Below are positions 1-13,300 of a DNA stretch of 64,000 nucleotides, one piece after another; within the stretch, counting starts at the first letter, position 1; every line of letters starts with the position of its first letter. The notes beneath the pieces were generated by a model. It saw only the letters and a program-made list of their open reading frames with translations. It had not been told where the DNA came from and searched no databases. Position numbers and translations under genes: made by a program. The stretch spans positions 186,001 to 250,000 of the forward strand of contig NC_016478.1 in the NCBI RefSeq assembly GCF_000226095.1, read 5' to 3'. The DNA comes from Thermothelomyces thermophilus ATCC 42464. Lineage: Eukaryota; Ascomycota; Sordariomycetes; Sordariales; Chaetomiaceae.

Positions 1-948
1 TAGAGGGCCTTAATGACCTAGCTATACGGTATATATAAGTTAAGGTCCTACTAGTCTATAAGGCTAAGGAGGTCCCTAGCCCCTAGGCTAAGCCTATTAA
101 ACAGGTCCTAGACTAGGTAGTAGAGGTTGAAGTTACCTATAAGAACTAGGGGGTAGGTTAGCCAAGGTAAGGCTAGTAGGTTCTATAGGAGGGCCTGCTC
201 CCCCTTATTATTATAGACTAACTAGAGCTCGAACCCCCTCTTACCTAGGGCTAGGAAGGTTACCTTATACTAGTTTTCCTTTACTAAATAGTCCTACTAG
301 CTAACCGGGAAGCGCTTAGCTACTAGAATAGCCGTTTTGCCTTTAGGCTTATAAACTAGGTAGTATTTCGAAGCCTAGGGGTAGTATATTAACCCTATAA
401 AACGGTTAATCTATAGCTCCTAGATAGCTAGTAGATCGTATTTAGCCTCCTTTAATAGGACCTTAAGGGCTTGTTTATTACCTTAGGTATTCTACTAAAG
501 GATCTTAATTTGTATTTAAGGTAGCCAGAGTAAAGGCCGAGGGTATGGTAGTAAGCTCTATAGCCATTATCCCCTCGGCCAGTTACGAAAAGGAGGGGGT
601 TCCGGGCTATAGAAAGAAGATATAGGTCTATCAGGCGTTAAATAAGGCACTTCTAGCCACCTACTAGGCTAGGGTAGGCCTCCTATAGGGGCATTTAGCC
701 CTAGTTTGATAGTAGTCGTTATCTTCCGGCCGGCTGCTAAACTTAAAGGCTACCTTTTAATATAGTTACTCTAGTAATTAGAAGGTCTAGGGTCTATACT
801 AGTAGGTCTCCCTAGCCCTCTCCTAGGCCTCGACTTTCTTTAGGCAGCCTCTATACTAGGTAATATAGGGGCCCCTATAGGCCGTATACCTATAAAGGAG
901 TTAGTTAGAGTAGATAGGGCACTAGGCTTCCCTAATCTTCCCCCCCTC
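1..948 (-). mobile_element. RIP-degraded Tad1-like LINE, ORF2 endonuclease part
   Basis: Read on the minus strand, roughly 550 down to 1 gives a decayed non-LTR retrotransposon endonuclease. Visible pieces are YDLLAI followed by a stop where Gln would be, then INRFIGLIYYP, then KGKTAILVAKRFPV, then LVLIGNFNLYYLV, which fits the IGDFN-H-P block of the family with RIP changes (D to N, H to Y). All in-frame stops are TAA or TAG. The reverse transcriptase part would lie left of the window. The element is interrupted after position 948 by an LTR retrotransposon and continues (its ORF1) at 8565. It is dead as a coding unit. Assignment to Tad1 rather than another LINE clade is by general likeness only. 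Confidence 0.7.
944..948. repeat. Target-site duplication, left copy
   Basis: CCCTC directly precedes the first base of the left LTR and recurs at 8560-8564 directly after the right LTR. A 5-bp duplication is usual for Ty3/gypsy insertion. Confidence 0.85.
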
Positions 949-1400
949 TGTCACGAGCCAACCATATACCGCGACCCGGTGGGGCACAGGAGGCTAAATG
1001 AGCCACCAATCAAGAAGGGCACAAAGCAAGGCTAACACAAGATCGCTAAGGAGCGCAGGCTACTACGGGCAAACGATTGCCAAAAAGGAAAGATAGCAGA
1101 GGATAGCTAGCTACTAAAGGCAATCTAAGGACAGGATAGAAAGGGACTATAAGCGATCAGCAGGAGTATATATATATATAAATAGCCACTCGTTATAGTA
1201 GACTCTAGGAGTTCACTAGTAATAGTAACTTATAATTATAGTACTTATACTAAGCATCGTTAACTACTATAAGAGATAACTCTAGTATTGTTATAAACCC
1301 TTTAGCTTTATCAAATCCCTTAGACGACCTATACGCTTGTCCTACTTAACCTACCTTTATCTAAACCCTTTTAGAAGAAGTCTAAGTTAGGTTCGTTATA
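949..1400 (+). repeat. Left LTR of element 1
   Basis: It begins TGTCACGAG and ends GTTCGTTATA, matching 8108-8559 over all 452 bp with no visible length change. A TATA-like run at about 1168-1184 is the likely promoter of the element. By eye the differences from the right LTR are transitions with one exception. Confidence 0.9.
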
Positions 1401-1466
1401 CGTTACTATTACTCCCTTTGTTCTATTATAGTTTAGGACGAAGGTAATTTCGACCTCGATATCGAC

Positions 1467-2640
1467 ATGGCTACTAACGTTACGGCCGAATAGCTGCTTG
1501 CCTAGCTTGGTTAACTTCATTAGTAGATCTAGGAGTTAGACTAGAGAGATAAGGCTACTCAAGCTCGGATCAAGGAACTTAAGAACGGCGAAAAGCACTT
1601 GTAGAAGCTGGTTAACGAGGCCTACGCCAAAATCAAGGCACTTGAAGGCGCTAAAGCGAGCTACATTAAGATTAAACTACCTGGCAAATATAGAGGAACT
1701 AAGGAGGATCTTGTAGGATTCCTAACAAACCTCTGATCCTACTTCCGGCTTAATAATAACAAGTTTCCGGATAATAAAGCTAAAGTCCTCTATATAGCTA
1801 CGAGACTAGAGGGTAAGGTACTTAGATAGTTCGAGCCTATATAGAATGACTATCTTATTAAGGAAGATAAAGATAACTAAGACGCGTTTATATAGGTAGT
1901 CTTTTAATCCTATGACCGTTTTGAAGAAGAGCTTTGGAAGGTTTTTAGTGATAAAGACGAGAAGATTTATATGTAAGAAAGACTTGCTAGTCTCTAATAG
2001 ATTAAGTTAGTAGCCTCTTATATTATATAATTTAGATAGGATATACTTAAGTCTTAGCTTAACGATAAGGTATTAATATAATTGTTCTATAATAGCCTAA
2101 AGGAAAAGGTTAAAGACAAGCTATATAAGTATAACTAGTCTAAGACCCTAGATAAATATATTATATAGGCTATTAGGATCGATAATCGACTCTATATATA
2201 AGAATAGTAGAAATGAGGTCAGATAAATAGAACCGTAGTTAAGGCTAATAATAAGAAAAAACGAGTATACGTTAGTACCTTATATAGGATATATCTTAGA
2301 GCTATAGATATAGATATAGCATAGAAGTAGGATAAGAAAAAGACGACTAAAGACAAGTCTAACGTTACCTATTATAACTATAGGAAAAAAGGACACTATA
2401 AACAAGAATATCGAAGCCTAAAGAAAGACTAGAAATTAGTCCCTAGAAAGGAAATTACGGCTATTAACAAAACTGCTAAGGATATTATCGAAGTAACGGC
2501 TACGAGCTACGAAAACAGGGATAGCGATATAGATAGTCTCGGACATGACGGCGACGGTGAAGACGAACAAGCACCGTACTCTGAACTAGTCACTATAGAC
2601 CTAGAGATAGGTCTTGCCGAATGGGACATGGCAGGAGAAT
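1467..2640 (+). pseudogene. gag pseudogene of element 1
   Basis: It begins with ATG (MATNVTAE, then a TAG stop). The reading continues with Lys/Glu-rich helix (IKELKNGEKHL, LVNEAYAKIKALEG) and the retrotransposon gag core (KIKLPGKYRGTKED). A zinc knuckle near 2370-2420 reads YYNYRKKGHYKQEY, that is CCHC with Cys changed to Tyr, the expected result of TGC/TGT to TAC/TAT mutation. There are many in-frame TAG/TAA codons. It would have formed the particle shell; it is now non-coding. Confidence 0.8.
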
Positions 2641-2649
2641 ATACACTAC

Positions 2650-5600
2650 TAATTTCGATTCTCTTAGCCCTAAGGTAGTAGGGTTTTATAGTTATATAGA
2701 GGTAGGATAGATCGTAGATAACTAATACCTAAGGAATCGAAAGACCTAGACCTAATGTCCTATTCCTTTAGGAACAAATCGAATGGTACTATAACGAAGT
2801 TTTCCGGCTTAATATAGAACTACGTAAACGGGATAGACGCTTGATTTAACTTACCTAGTAAAGTGATAAGATAAGGAACAAGATAAGGGAACTTTAATAT
2901 ATTGTAGAAACTATTAAAGGGGAATAGCCTGTAATATATAATAGGCCTAATAGCTATACTAAGTATTTTAATGACTAGCAACTTAGCTATGATATATAGA
3001 ACCCCAAATACTAGTTTATATATACGAACCGTGGAAAAGATGAGCGTATATAGGAAAGCTATTAGAAGAAATACTCCTACCTTAGCATTAGAGTATCTAT
3101 AGTCTACGTATAGTAGGAAGGATTCGGGAAAGAGTTCTAATACCTCCTAGGTAATGCCACATAACTATACCCTTGACACGAGGTATATATATAAATGCCC
3201 TAGTTCTAGTATATATTATATAAATGCCGATACCACTTTCGTGATAAATTCGAAAACAATTATTAGCCGACCCGACAAGGAAATGAGGGCAGGAGCCTCC
3301 GCCCTGTAGAATGAGTCTATGATGTAGGAAATAGAGCGGCCGAATTGCTCTGGAAGATCAAAGCCTACGATCTAGAAGGCATTATGGTAGTTCTAAAACG
3401 AGCCTAGCCTAGGCATTATAGAATAGGACGAGATATATAGGACTCGTACTAGAGTAACGATTACCTCTACTACATAGATAAAAAGAAATCGCGAATTTAG
3501 GAACTTTAGATAAAGCTATAGTACGTATGATAGAGAGCAGAACGGACCTAATAGTAGAAAGCTATAAGCACTTAATGGCTTACAGAAATAGGTACGATCA
3601 ATAAAGCTACTATTAGCCGAATAACTAAAGAGGTTAGCACTGACCTAGGAAACGGGTCAGGGCCCTTCGAGGGGCCCGAAAACTATTAACGCCCGTATAA
3701 TGGCAAGTGGTAACGTAGTATAGGAGGAACTAGCACAAGAGACTACTATATCGAGATCTCTTAGCAGAAATATAGGAAATCGCTATAATCTTTAGACGAC
3801 GGCAGTAAGACAAGTGACTATAGATAATAGCATAATAGAAATAGCACGAAATGCTTATACTAGTAGATAGTAGAGTAGAGATAGACCTGATTTTGCTAAC
3901 GCTTATAAATTAGCTATAGATACCCTAGAGAATGAAGTAGAAGTATAGTATAGTTAAAGGGCTATTTCTAATATAATAGGTATATAGGGAGACCAAACTA
4001 ATCGATATCACTATAGTAAAAAAGACTATAGTAGTTATATTTAGTATTATAGATATAGGCAATGACAAAGACATGATATTAGGGTTACTATAGTATAAAG
4101 ATTACGACCTAGACATTAGCTAGAAGAATAGTAGCTACCTATAACCCTAAATAGAGTTATATTCAACTAGCAAGATAGGGAGCATATAAGGATCGTAAGC
4201 AGACGATACTCAGGGGAAGGTATATCCTACGGATCTACTACAAGAGACAAACAGTAGTAGGCAGACTACTATAGACTCTAGAAGAAGCGGTATAACGATA
4301 CTAATATTATAATAGGAGGAACAAGCTAAACCGCCGATAGCTGTTCTCTCCGTTAACAAATATAGAGCACTATAACTAGAGTAGTAGGTTAAGATAGAAG
4401 AAATCGCTAGCATCGCTATAGACGGAACCAAGTTCGTATATTATTAGAAAGCCAAGAGACGAGATAAGACTAGGGAAGTACCGAAGGAATATAAAGGATA
4501 CCTAGCATTCGAACCGAAGTATCTAGAAAGATTACTAGAGTACAGCCTATAGGATTACGAGATTAAGCTTAAGGAAGGAGTATAACTAAAGTTCTTTAAG
4601 ATTTACTATATAAGCTAGATATAGAATGAAGAACTTAAGCGATATTTAGAGGAAAATCTTCGAAGAGGATATATCTGCCTATTAATATTGCTAGTAGGCT
4701 ACCTAATCTTGTTTATGCCTAAGAAAGATGGAAAGCTATAGTTATATATCGATTATTGGTAACTTAACAAATAGACTATGAAAAACCGATACCTATTACT
4801 ATTGATTTTATAGCTCCGAGATTAGTTAGCAGGAGCCTAATATTTTACGTATCTTAACTTGCTATCGGCCTATAACTATATATAGATCAAAGAAGGCAAC
4901 GAGTAGAAAACGGCCTTTAGGATACCCTATAGCCACTACGAGTACCTTGTCATGCCATTTAGACTTATAAACGCGCTAGTAACGTTCTAAGCCCTAATCG
5001 ATTAAGCTATTTAACCCTTTCTTGATATATTTATAGTATATTATCTCAATAATATACTTATCTTCTCTAAGACAATAGATAAATACTAGAAGTATATAAA
5101 AGTAGTACTAGACGTATTATACGCGTATAAGCTATTAGTTAATAAGGAAAAGAGCGAATTTTATATTAGGAAGATAGTGTTTTTAGGATATAAAATATCC
5201 CTAGGACAAATCCGGATAGAACCTTTAAAGGTCGAAGCTATCAAGGATTAGCTACGACCGACATTAGTTACAGAAGTACAAAGTTTTATCGGATTTACGA
5301 ACTTCTACCGGATATTTATTAGGAACTTTAGAGCGATCATATAACCTTTATACAAACTTACTAAGAAGAACGCTAAATTCTAATAGGAAGAATAGCACGA
5401 GTAAGCATTTATATAGATCCGTGATACCATTACTAAAGATCTAGTACTAGTGCTACTAGACCTTAAAAAGCTATTTAAGGTAGAAACGGACGCTTCAGGC
5501 TACGCTATCGGAGGACAGTTAGGATAATGAGACGAATAAGGGAAGCTATATCCTATAGCCTTCTTTTTAAAGAAGCTTGATAGACTATGTCTTAATTATC

Positions 5601-7430
5601 CGATCTACGACAAGGAACTACTTACGATTATCGAAGCTTTTAAGGAATAGCGACTATATCTTAGTAGTACGATTAAACTAGTACAAGTATATATAGATTA
5701 TAAGAATTTGCGATACTTTATAATGACAAAGGAGCTTAATAGATGACAAATACGATAGACAGAATTCCTTATAGAATTCAATTTTAAGATCTGCTATAAG
5801 AAGGGCAAAGAGAACGTATAAGCAGACGCCTTAAGCCGACGAACGGATTATATAGAAGGACGAACGGAAATAACGCTACCATTATTTAAGGAACGAATAG
5901 ATAGAACGCTATATTACGAAACGTAGATACCTATAGAAGATGATCTACTCGACTCGTTCCTAGAATATTATATAATCTTTCGAGAAGAAAGGATTAACGA
6001 GATATAATATTAAGTAGTACCCGGGCTAGTAGTACCTAACGGAGTAGAAGAAAAAGATAGGAAACTCTAGTACCAAGGCAAAGTATATATCTATAACGAG
6101 GATTAATAGCTGTAAATGATTTAAGAACTCTATAAATTAAAACTTAGAGGATATAAAGGAGTTACGAAGACTATCGTATAAGTCAAGAAATACTACGACT
6201 TTCTACAGTTAACGGCACGAGTTAAGGAAGTCATACGGAACTATAATATCTATAATTAAAGCAAAATGGTATAATATAAGCCGTATAGGCTACTTTAGCC
6301 ATTACTAATAGCTAACAAACTATAGAGTTTAGTTATAATAGACTTTATTATAAAGCTACTAGAATCTAAGGATATGGCTATAGGGGTAATCTATAATGGT
6401 ATTCTTACTATAGTAGACCGCTTAACTAAATAGGTATACTTCTTTCCCTATAAGGAGTCCTAGATAGCAGAATAGTTAGTAGACGTAATCTATCGGTAAG
6501 TTATATTAATATACGCTTAGCTACAAGAATAGATTACTAACAGAGATACTAAGTTTATATCGAAGTTCTAGCAAGCGTTAATATAACAATTAGGCGTTAA
6601 TGGTAAGCTGTCAACGGCATATTACCTATAGACTAACAGACAAACAGAGCGACTAAACCAAGTTATCAAGTAGTACCTCCGTTCTTACATTAACTACTAG
6701 CAAGACGACTAGGTCATGCTATTGCTAATAGTATAACTCGCCTATAATATAACGCTAACGGAAACGACCTAAGTTATACCGTTCTTCGCGAACTACAGAT
6801 ATAAAGCAGACCTTAGGCAAGGACTAGAGGTCACGGTGCTAAGAGCAGCAGTCAAAGCGGAACAAATATACATACTATATAAGAAGCTTAAAAACGAACT
6901 TAAGTTTGTCAGAACTAGAATAAAGAACTATTACGATAAATATAGGCTCGAGGGACCTTACCTAAAGAGGGGAGACAAAGTCTACCTAATTATATAAAAC
7001 TTACGAACTAAACGACTAAGCACGAAGCTAGACTTTAAGAAGGTTATACCTTTCGTTATTAAAGAACGAATCTTAACATCTAACTACCGACTATTATTAC
7101 TATTATCTATATAACTATAGACAGACGTCTTTTATATTTCACTTCTCGAACTAGTACTAAAGAATGCTAAGGTTACTACGTATATCGAAGTAGAGGACAA
7201 AGAGGAAGAATAGGACATTAAAGAAATTCTAGATTTATATATTATTAATAGGGAACTATAGTATCTAGTTAAATAGCTTGATTTTAGACTAGAAGACAAC
7301 TTATAGGAACCTGTCAAGAACCTAAATTGCCTTAAAAAACTAGAGTAGTTCTACCGACAGAATCCTAACTAGCTATAAGAACCGGCTCTAAAGCCTATTC
7401 CCCGATAGAAAAAAAGGGGAACCTACTAGA
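2650..7430 (+). pseudogene. pol pseudogene of element 1 (PR-RT-RH-INT-chromodomain)
   Basis: Reverse transcriptase is clear around 4660-4800 (RGYI-LLILLVGYLILFMPKK type block, then LYIDYW-LN) and around 5040 (YYLNNILIFS, where the family has YLDDIL: both catalytic Asp codons became Asn). RNase H shows KVETDASGYAIGG near 5490. Integrase shows ADALSRR linker text near 5825 and NRDTKF near 6540. The C-terminal part around 7140-7340 resembles a chromodomain. It holds dozens of TAA/TAG stops, so the enzyme is dead. Confidence 0.82.
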
Positions 7431-8092
7431 ATTAGGACTAGGATCTAACCTAATCAACTCCTAATCAAGTACGTTAAAAGCACCTAACGCCTAAGCCTGA
7501 CCCGTAAGGGTCTGCGTCTCTGATATCGGCGGAGGAGTATCTGGTTCTTCCTCCTCCTCTAGACGAGCTACGCTACGACGAAAAACTTCGGTACTACGAT
7601 CGTATAGGGATTACTGTAAACGATATAATTGACTTAAATAGCTTAGTATCTAAGTAAGTAGCGCCTCGGTCTTAGTAATCTCTCTCGAAACCTTCTCCTG
7701 CTCTGATAAATTTGAAAGGACTAAGATAGTTAGTAACCTAAGACTATAAAGAAAAATAATAAGGAACCTATAGGCATCTATAACGTTTAGACTACTATAC
7801 TTCTTGCCTATACGAATATAGTTTTAACACTTATTTAAACCCTCTATCATTATATAATGCTTTTATAGCTTTGTATTCTAATAATACTTATAAGGTATAG
7901 CGACCTTGTAACCCTCTTGCTTAATCTTGATTATAATAGTATATCGTTCGTGTTTAAGATTACGACGATTCCTAGGAATACGATTAGCTATAACAAAAGG
8001 AAGTTAGCAGAAGAAGGACGTTACCTACTAGAAAAAGGGGGTATTAGTAATATTTAAAACAAATTATAAGAAGCTTTTAGGTCGAAAGCCCT

Positions 8093-8102
8093 AAAGAGGG
8101 GG
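8093..8102 (+). other. Polypurine tract of element 1
   Basis: AAAGAGGGGG lies five bases upstream of the right LTR, the position of the plus-strand primer in LTR retrotransposons. Confidence 0.7.
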
Positions 8103-8107
8103 CATCG

Positions 8108-8559
8108 TGTTATAAGCTAACTATATACCGCGACCTAGTAAGGTATAGGAGGCTAAATAAGCCACCAATCAAGAAGGGCATAAAGCAAGGCTAACATAGG
8201 ATCGCTAGGGAGCGCGGGCTACTATAGGCAAACGATTACCAAAAAGGAAAGATAGCAGAGGATAGCTAGCTACTAAAGGCAATCTAAGGAGAGAATAGAA
8301 GGGGACTATAAGCGATCGGCAGGAGTATATATACATATAAATAGCCACTCGTTATAGTAGACTCTAGGAGTTTACTAGTGATAGTAACTTATAATCACAG
8401 TACTTATACCAAGCATCGTTAACTACTGTAAGAGACAACTCTAGTGTTGTTATGAACCCTTTGGCTTTACCGAATCCCTTAGACGACCTATACGCTTGTC
8501 CCGCTTAACCTACCTTCGTCTGAACCCTTTTAGAAGAAGTCTAAGTTGGGTTCGTCACA
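8108..8559 (+). repeat. Right LTR of element 1
   Basis: It begins TGTTATAAGC and ends TTCGTCACA. It is 452 bp and collinear with 949-1400. RIP hit the two copies at different sites: the start of this copy is more mutated while its end keeps CACA. Confidence 0.9.
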
Positions 8560-8564
8560 CCCTC
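8560..8564. repeat. Target-site duplication, right copy
   Basis: CCCTC follows the right LTR and matches 944-948. Joining the two sides reconstitutes one minus-strand LINE. Confidence 0.85.
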
Positions 8565-9510
8565 CCTATAGGCCTTTATACTATAATAGCTATAATAGGC
8601 CGGCTACTAGTAGTACTACTAGGTATAGCTAAAGCTCTAATACCTATAGTACTACCTTAGCTCTAGAGCATCCTAATAGGGCTCGTAGTCTAGTACCTAG
8701 GTATCCTAGACTATGCCTTTATTATAGGCCTTCTAGGCCTTATCAAGGTCCTATAAGCCTAGGAGTACCATAGCCTACTTTCTCTACAGGCTCTTTAGCA
8801 GCCAGAACTTGACTGTTTCGATTAAGTGTAGGCCTACGGCCCCCTTAAAGTCTTATTTACTAACCCCCTATAGCTCCTCCTTCCGGACTCCCTTAACTAG
8901 GACTATATAGGCCTTACTAGCCTCCCTAGCCTCCTCTCCAAAGGCTATAGCCACTTATCGCTTATTAGTCAAATACTAATCCTTAGTAGCCTTATCCTTG
9001 AAGACTACTACTATATCCCTACTTAGGAGCTTCCTAGCTATAATGGCTCCCTAGTAGCTAGAAGCCCTATTAACTACCTAGATTATTTTAGCTAGGGTTC
9101 AGGCTTTAAGGTCTTCCTATAGGCTCGTATTCCGTATTATAACCTCCTATAAGGCCTATAATAGTATTGCCTTAGCCGACGGTAGGCCTCCTTAGGGGCT
9201 AGTTACTCCCTATTACGGCCCTATAGCTACCTATACCTAGGTAGGGCAGGGGGTAGCCTTAAGGGCTTCTTTAAGCCCCTTTTTAACTTCTTTAGCTACA
9301 AGTTCCTATAGGTTCGGAACCAGGCCTATAATAGTAGTTATAAGGCCCTATAAGAGCCTATTAGTAAGGTTCTATACCTTACCCTATTTAGGGCTTAGTA
9401 TAAGGTTAACTAGTTATATAATAAAACCCCTTAGCTCCTTAATATCTAAGGTAAGGTAGGCCTATAATAGGCCCCCCTTTAATTGGTTTGAAGCTATAGG
9501 CCTCCCTACT
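8565..9510 (-). mobile_element. RIP-degraded Tad1-like LINE, ORF1 (gag-like) part
   Basis: On the minus strand the reading includes ARKLLSRDIVVVFKDKAT, then VAIAFGEEA, then YIVLVKGVRKEELQG, the pattern of LINE ORF1 proteins of the fungal Tad1 clade. Near 8600-8660 there is a zinc-knuckle remnant YYRYQSFSYTQQYY, in which Cys, Gly and His of C-x2-C-x4-H-x4-C have become Tyr or Ser through TpG/CpA loss. Stops are TAA/TAG only. This is the upstream half of the LINE whose ORF2 lies at 1-948. Its 5' end seems to be near 9500. Confidence 0.72.
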
Positions 9511-9780
9511 TAGTAGCTTGGCATTAGGCCTTAAATCGACGTTACGTTTAGGGGCGTTAGGTAGTCTATATAGTGAAAATTTTGACGGGCGCGCGAGGTA
9601 CGGTCGGATTGTGGTCGGGTCCGGTTCTTACGCCTGTGATGCCTGTTGTACACCTGTAACGGCTCGCGCGCGGTTGAAAGTGGTGCCGTTAGATAGCGTT
9701 TTTCGAGAGCTTTCTAGCGATGGTAGTTTTGTATGTTTTGATAGGGTATTTATAAAGATGTAAGAGAAGCTCCCTTTCCT
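9511..9780. other. Short island without RIP signature between two dead elements
   Basis: From about 9540 to 9765 the sequence is CpG-rich and keeps many TpG and CpA steps (for example TGTGATGCCTGTTGTAC), unlike everything around it. One 81-codon open frame spans it on the plus strand (9518-9763), but it starts at TTG, matches nothing I know and ends in AT-rich text. It may be the 5' leader of the LINE, a relic of unique host DNA, or a piece below the length RIP recognises. No function is assigned. Confidence 0.45.
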
Positions 9781-10320
9781 TATTTAATATATTGACTATT
9801 ATTATACCTACTGCTTAGAGATATAAGAAGGAATGGTATAATTAGTATTATAGATCTAATATAGCTTCTAGTGACTAAATTGTAATTAGACTACCCCCTT
9901 TTTGCCATTAACTTAAGATTAACTACATTATATACCTAATATATCATATTTCTATATATTATTGTTCTACTATTAAACTAGACCTATGATAAAGCTATAA
10001 TCGGTCTTATAAGGCGCCTCTAACCTTATATTAACCCTTACTCCTAAGATATAGAGTAGTGGCTTATATTTCTAATATAGAAAGAAGGAACATTTTATAA
10101 GAGATTACCTAGAAATAGCGTAGATTGCCTCTTACTAATAGGGCTAATACCTTAGTCGTTAGGGCTTAGGCCGTTTTCGCTAGGGAAATAGGAGTCACTT
10201 ACGGTGGACCCTAATACTATAAGAATGGCTATAGGGAATAACCTAAAGAGGGAATATATATATATAGCTATTATAATAAATATATATAAAGGCGTTTTAA
10301 CGATAGCAGACCTAGATTCT
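9781..10320 (+). mobile_element. Degraded retroelement text, possible integrase end fragment and gag of element 2
   Basis: Near 9885-9935 a short stretch reads like the TPF-ALT block at the end of a gypsy integrase and shares the string ACTACCCCCTTTTT with the integrase end of element 2 at about 13262. The rest is TA-rich without a clear domain. It is either the gag region of element 2 or a separate fragment. Confidence 0.35.
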
Positions 10321-13300
10321 TATATAGAAGTAAATATTATAGACTTTAAGTTTATTTAGAAATACTAACTAAAATAACTTGCTTCTATTTTACCTACGAT
10401 TTAGTAGTTTAATAAAATAGTTATAGTATCTTATGAGGTATATTAAGTACCGATCATACTAACCGACAAGTATAGAACTATATATTAATATAATTACCCC
10501 TATATTACTATTAGCTATAATGCCGAAACCTTACTAGTCTTATTAGGAATGCCTATACTTAGCGATCTTACTATCTTATTATTTCTAATAGAGAATCGCT
10601 AGTAGTTTCTACTAGAAACCGAGATAGCCTAACTCTAATATCCTAAAAGAATAGAAAAGGACTGCCGAAGGGGAGCCTAAGTCTTTATATTAACTACTAT
10701 TTCGGATGTCCCTATAGATCTATTCCCTAACGAGGAAGAACTAAAACCCTTAGGAAACCTAGAGGAAATTCCCCCTAAGCTATAAGACTTTGCTAATATA
10801 ATAGATATATCAAATTCTAGTATCCTTCCTTCGTTTAAGGTAACTAACTATAAAATCGATCTATAACTAGGAACGATACCTCTAGTTAGACCGATTTACC
10901 CCTTATCCTAGTATAAACTTAGCGTACTATAGGAATACCTAGATAAAAACCTTACTAAGGGGAGGATCTAACCTTCTAAGAGTTTAGTAGCTAGTCTAGT
11001 CCTATTTATACCTAAAAGGGATAGGAGCCTTTGTCTTTATATTAATTACTAAGGGCTTAATAAGATTACCTAGAAGAATTGCTACCTATTACCCCTTATT
11101 TTAGAGATTCTTAACTATACTTCTAGCGCTTAATTTTTTACTAAGCTTGATATTAAAGACGCTTACTACTAGATTCGAGTATAAGAAGAGAATAAGTAGA
11201 AAACCGCCTTTCGAACTTACTATAGATCATTTAAATACTTAGTTATACTATTTAGCCTAATGAACGTACTAGCTACTTTTTAGAATTATATCTATTAAGC
11301 ATTAGGTAGATTATTTAACGAATTTTATATAATTTATTTAGATAATATTTTAATTTTCTTACCTAACTACAAAACGTATATAAAATATATTTAAAAGGTC
11401 CTTAAATAACTATAGAATATATAGCTATATTATAAACCTAGTAAATGTTCATTTCATGAAGATTAAATTAACTTCTTTGGATTTATAGTAAATTAGCAAG
11501 GAATTATAATAGACCTAATATAAATCAAAATAGTAAAGAAGTAGCCGGAACCCTAGACTTATCACGACATTTAGGTGTTTCTTAGATTTATTAATTTTTA
11601 TTAGAAGTTTATTTACAATTTTTTATAGATCGCCTATCCCCTGACAAGTCTACTAAAGGGGCTAGAAAAGGGGAAGAAACCGGGAAGAGTCTAGTTTAAT
11701 CTTAAAAAATAAAGAGTATTTCAAGAAATTAAAAACCATTTCAAATCAGCGCTAGTTCTCTGGTATTTCGATCCTAAAAAGCCGATAATTATCAAAACAG
11801 ACGCTTCTACGTTTACAATAGGGGCCGTCTTATTATAGCAAGTAAAGGACTCTTGAAGACATCCCGTTACATTCTAGTCGGCTAAATTCTTAGGACTAGC
11901 CTACCATTATAGTACCCCTAATAAGGAAATAATAGCGATTATAGAAGGCTTTAAGCACTAGTAATATCATCTAATGGGAAGTCTCTATAAAATTACAGTC
12001 TATTCGGACTATAATAATTTATAAAGATTTATAAGATAGACCTAATTTAATAGTTACTAAGCTAGATAGTATATATATCTATTAGGATTTAATTTCATTA
12101 TTAAATACTAGCTAGGAAAGTAAAATCCTATAGATAGCCCTTTAAAAAGACTAGATTATAAGGAAGATAATCCTCTTAGGAACTAAGAATAGTTACCTAT
12201 AATCTAAAATAAGATGGTAAACTATAAAAGAGTATAAGAAGTATGGAGAGTTTTGTAATCTTTTTACTATTAGATTAGAGTCTAGTCGTTAAAAGTCAAT
12301 CTAAAAGGATTATACGATATAAAATAAACCTACCTTAAAAGGAAGCTAATCATGTTATAAAGATAGGCTAGAGAGGCGGTAAGACTAGAATTAGCTTCTG
12401 CTATCTAGCCATTATAAACATTTAGAGAGTGTATTTTAGAGCTCTAAAGATTAGACCTCTTAACTTAAAGAGTAAGGCAAGGCCTAGAAAAGGGTATAAT
12501 GAAAGGCTAGTGAAGCACTAGTAAAGCCGAACTATAATCCTTAGAATATAGTAGTAAGCTACTCTATAAGAGAGCGCTTTATATTTCTATAGAAGAAACT
12601 ATAAGGTAAGAAATCCTCTAGTTATATTATAATAATACTAAAGCTAGGTACTTTGGCCTTAAAAGAACTAGTAAACTTATTTAAAGAAAGTTTAACTAGC
12701 AAGGCCTAGTAAGAGACGTTAGGCATTAGTGCTAAACCTACTACGTTTATTAAACAAATAAGCCGAGATAGTATCAAAGTTATGGTAGCTTGGAATCCCT
12801 ACTAATCCCCAACCGAGCTTAGTAAGAGATTAGTATAGATATAATTATAGGTTTTCCTATAGTAAATTTCTAAGTAGAAGAGAAAAACGTAGTACTTATA
12901 GTTATAGACCGATATACTAAGATAAACCGGTTCTTTACTATTAATTTAGATATTATAAGTTAGTAAGTTACTAAGCTAGTTTATAAGGAAATTAAACTTA
13001 AATATAGTATACTAGAAAGCTATATAAATGATTATAGCTCTATATTTACTTTACAATTTTAAGCAGATCTTTACTACCTAAACTATATTATTAGGAGGCT
13101 TTCTATAGTATTTTACCCCTAAACTAATAGCCAAACCAAACGAAGTAACTAAATACTTATATAATACCTTTACTATTTTGTCATAGTAAACCTTATAATT
13201 TAGGTACAAATCCTCCTAGAAATAGAGTTTATATATAATAATATTATTAATATAACTACTAGACTACCCCCTTTTTAAGTATTAATAAGCTATAACCCTA

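Larger units (their letters stand above)
949..8559 (+). mobile_element. Complete but RIP-inactivated Ty3/gypsy chromovirus (element 1)
   Basis: Two 452-bp LTRs (949-1400, 8108-8559) start with TG and end with CA or its RIP product TA, and are flanked by CCCTC duplications. Between them, on the plus strand, lie gag (ATG at 1467), a CCHC knuckle near 2370, reverse transcriptase (about 4660-5130), RNase H (about 5460-5850), integrase (about 6100-6950) and a chromodomain-like tail (about 7140-7340, with EILDLYIINRELQYLV). A purine tract abuts the right LTR. Every long frame carries many TAA/TAG stops. The element sits inside a LINE read on the other strand, so it is the younger insertion. It cannot encode working protein. 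Confidence 0.92.

Noticed and set aside
9518-9763. 81-codon open frame
   Set aside because: It starts at TTG and has no recognisable domain; being open is explained by the GC-rich island.
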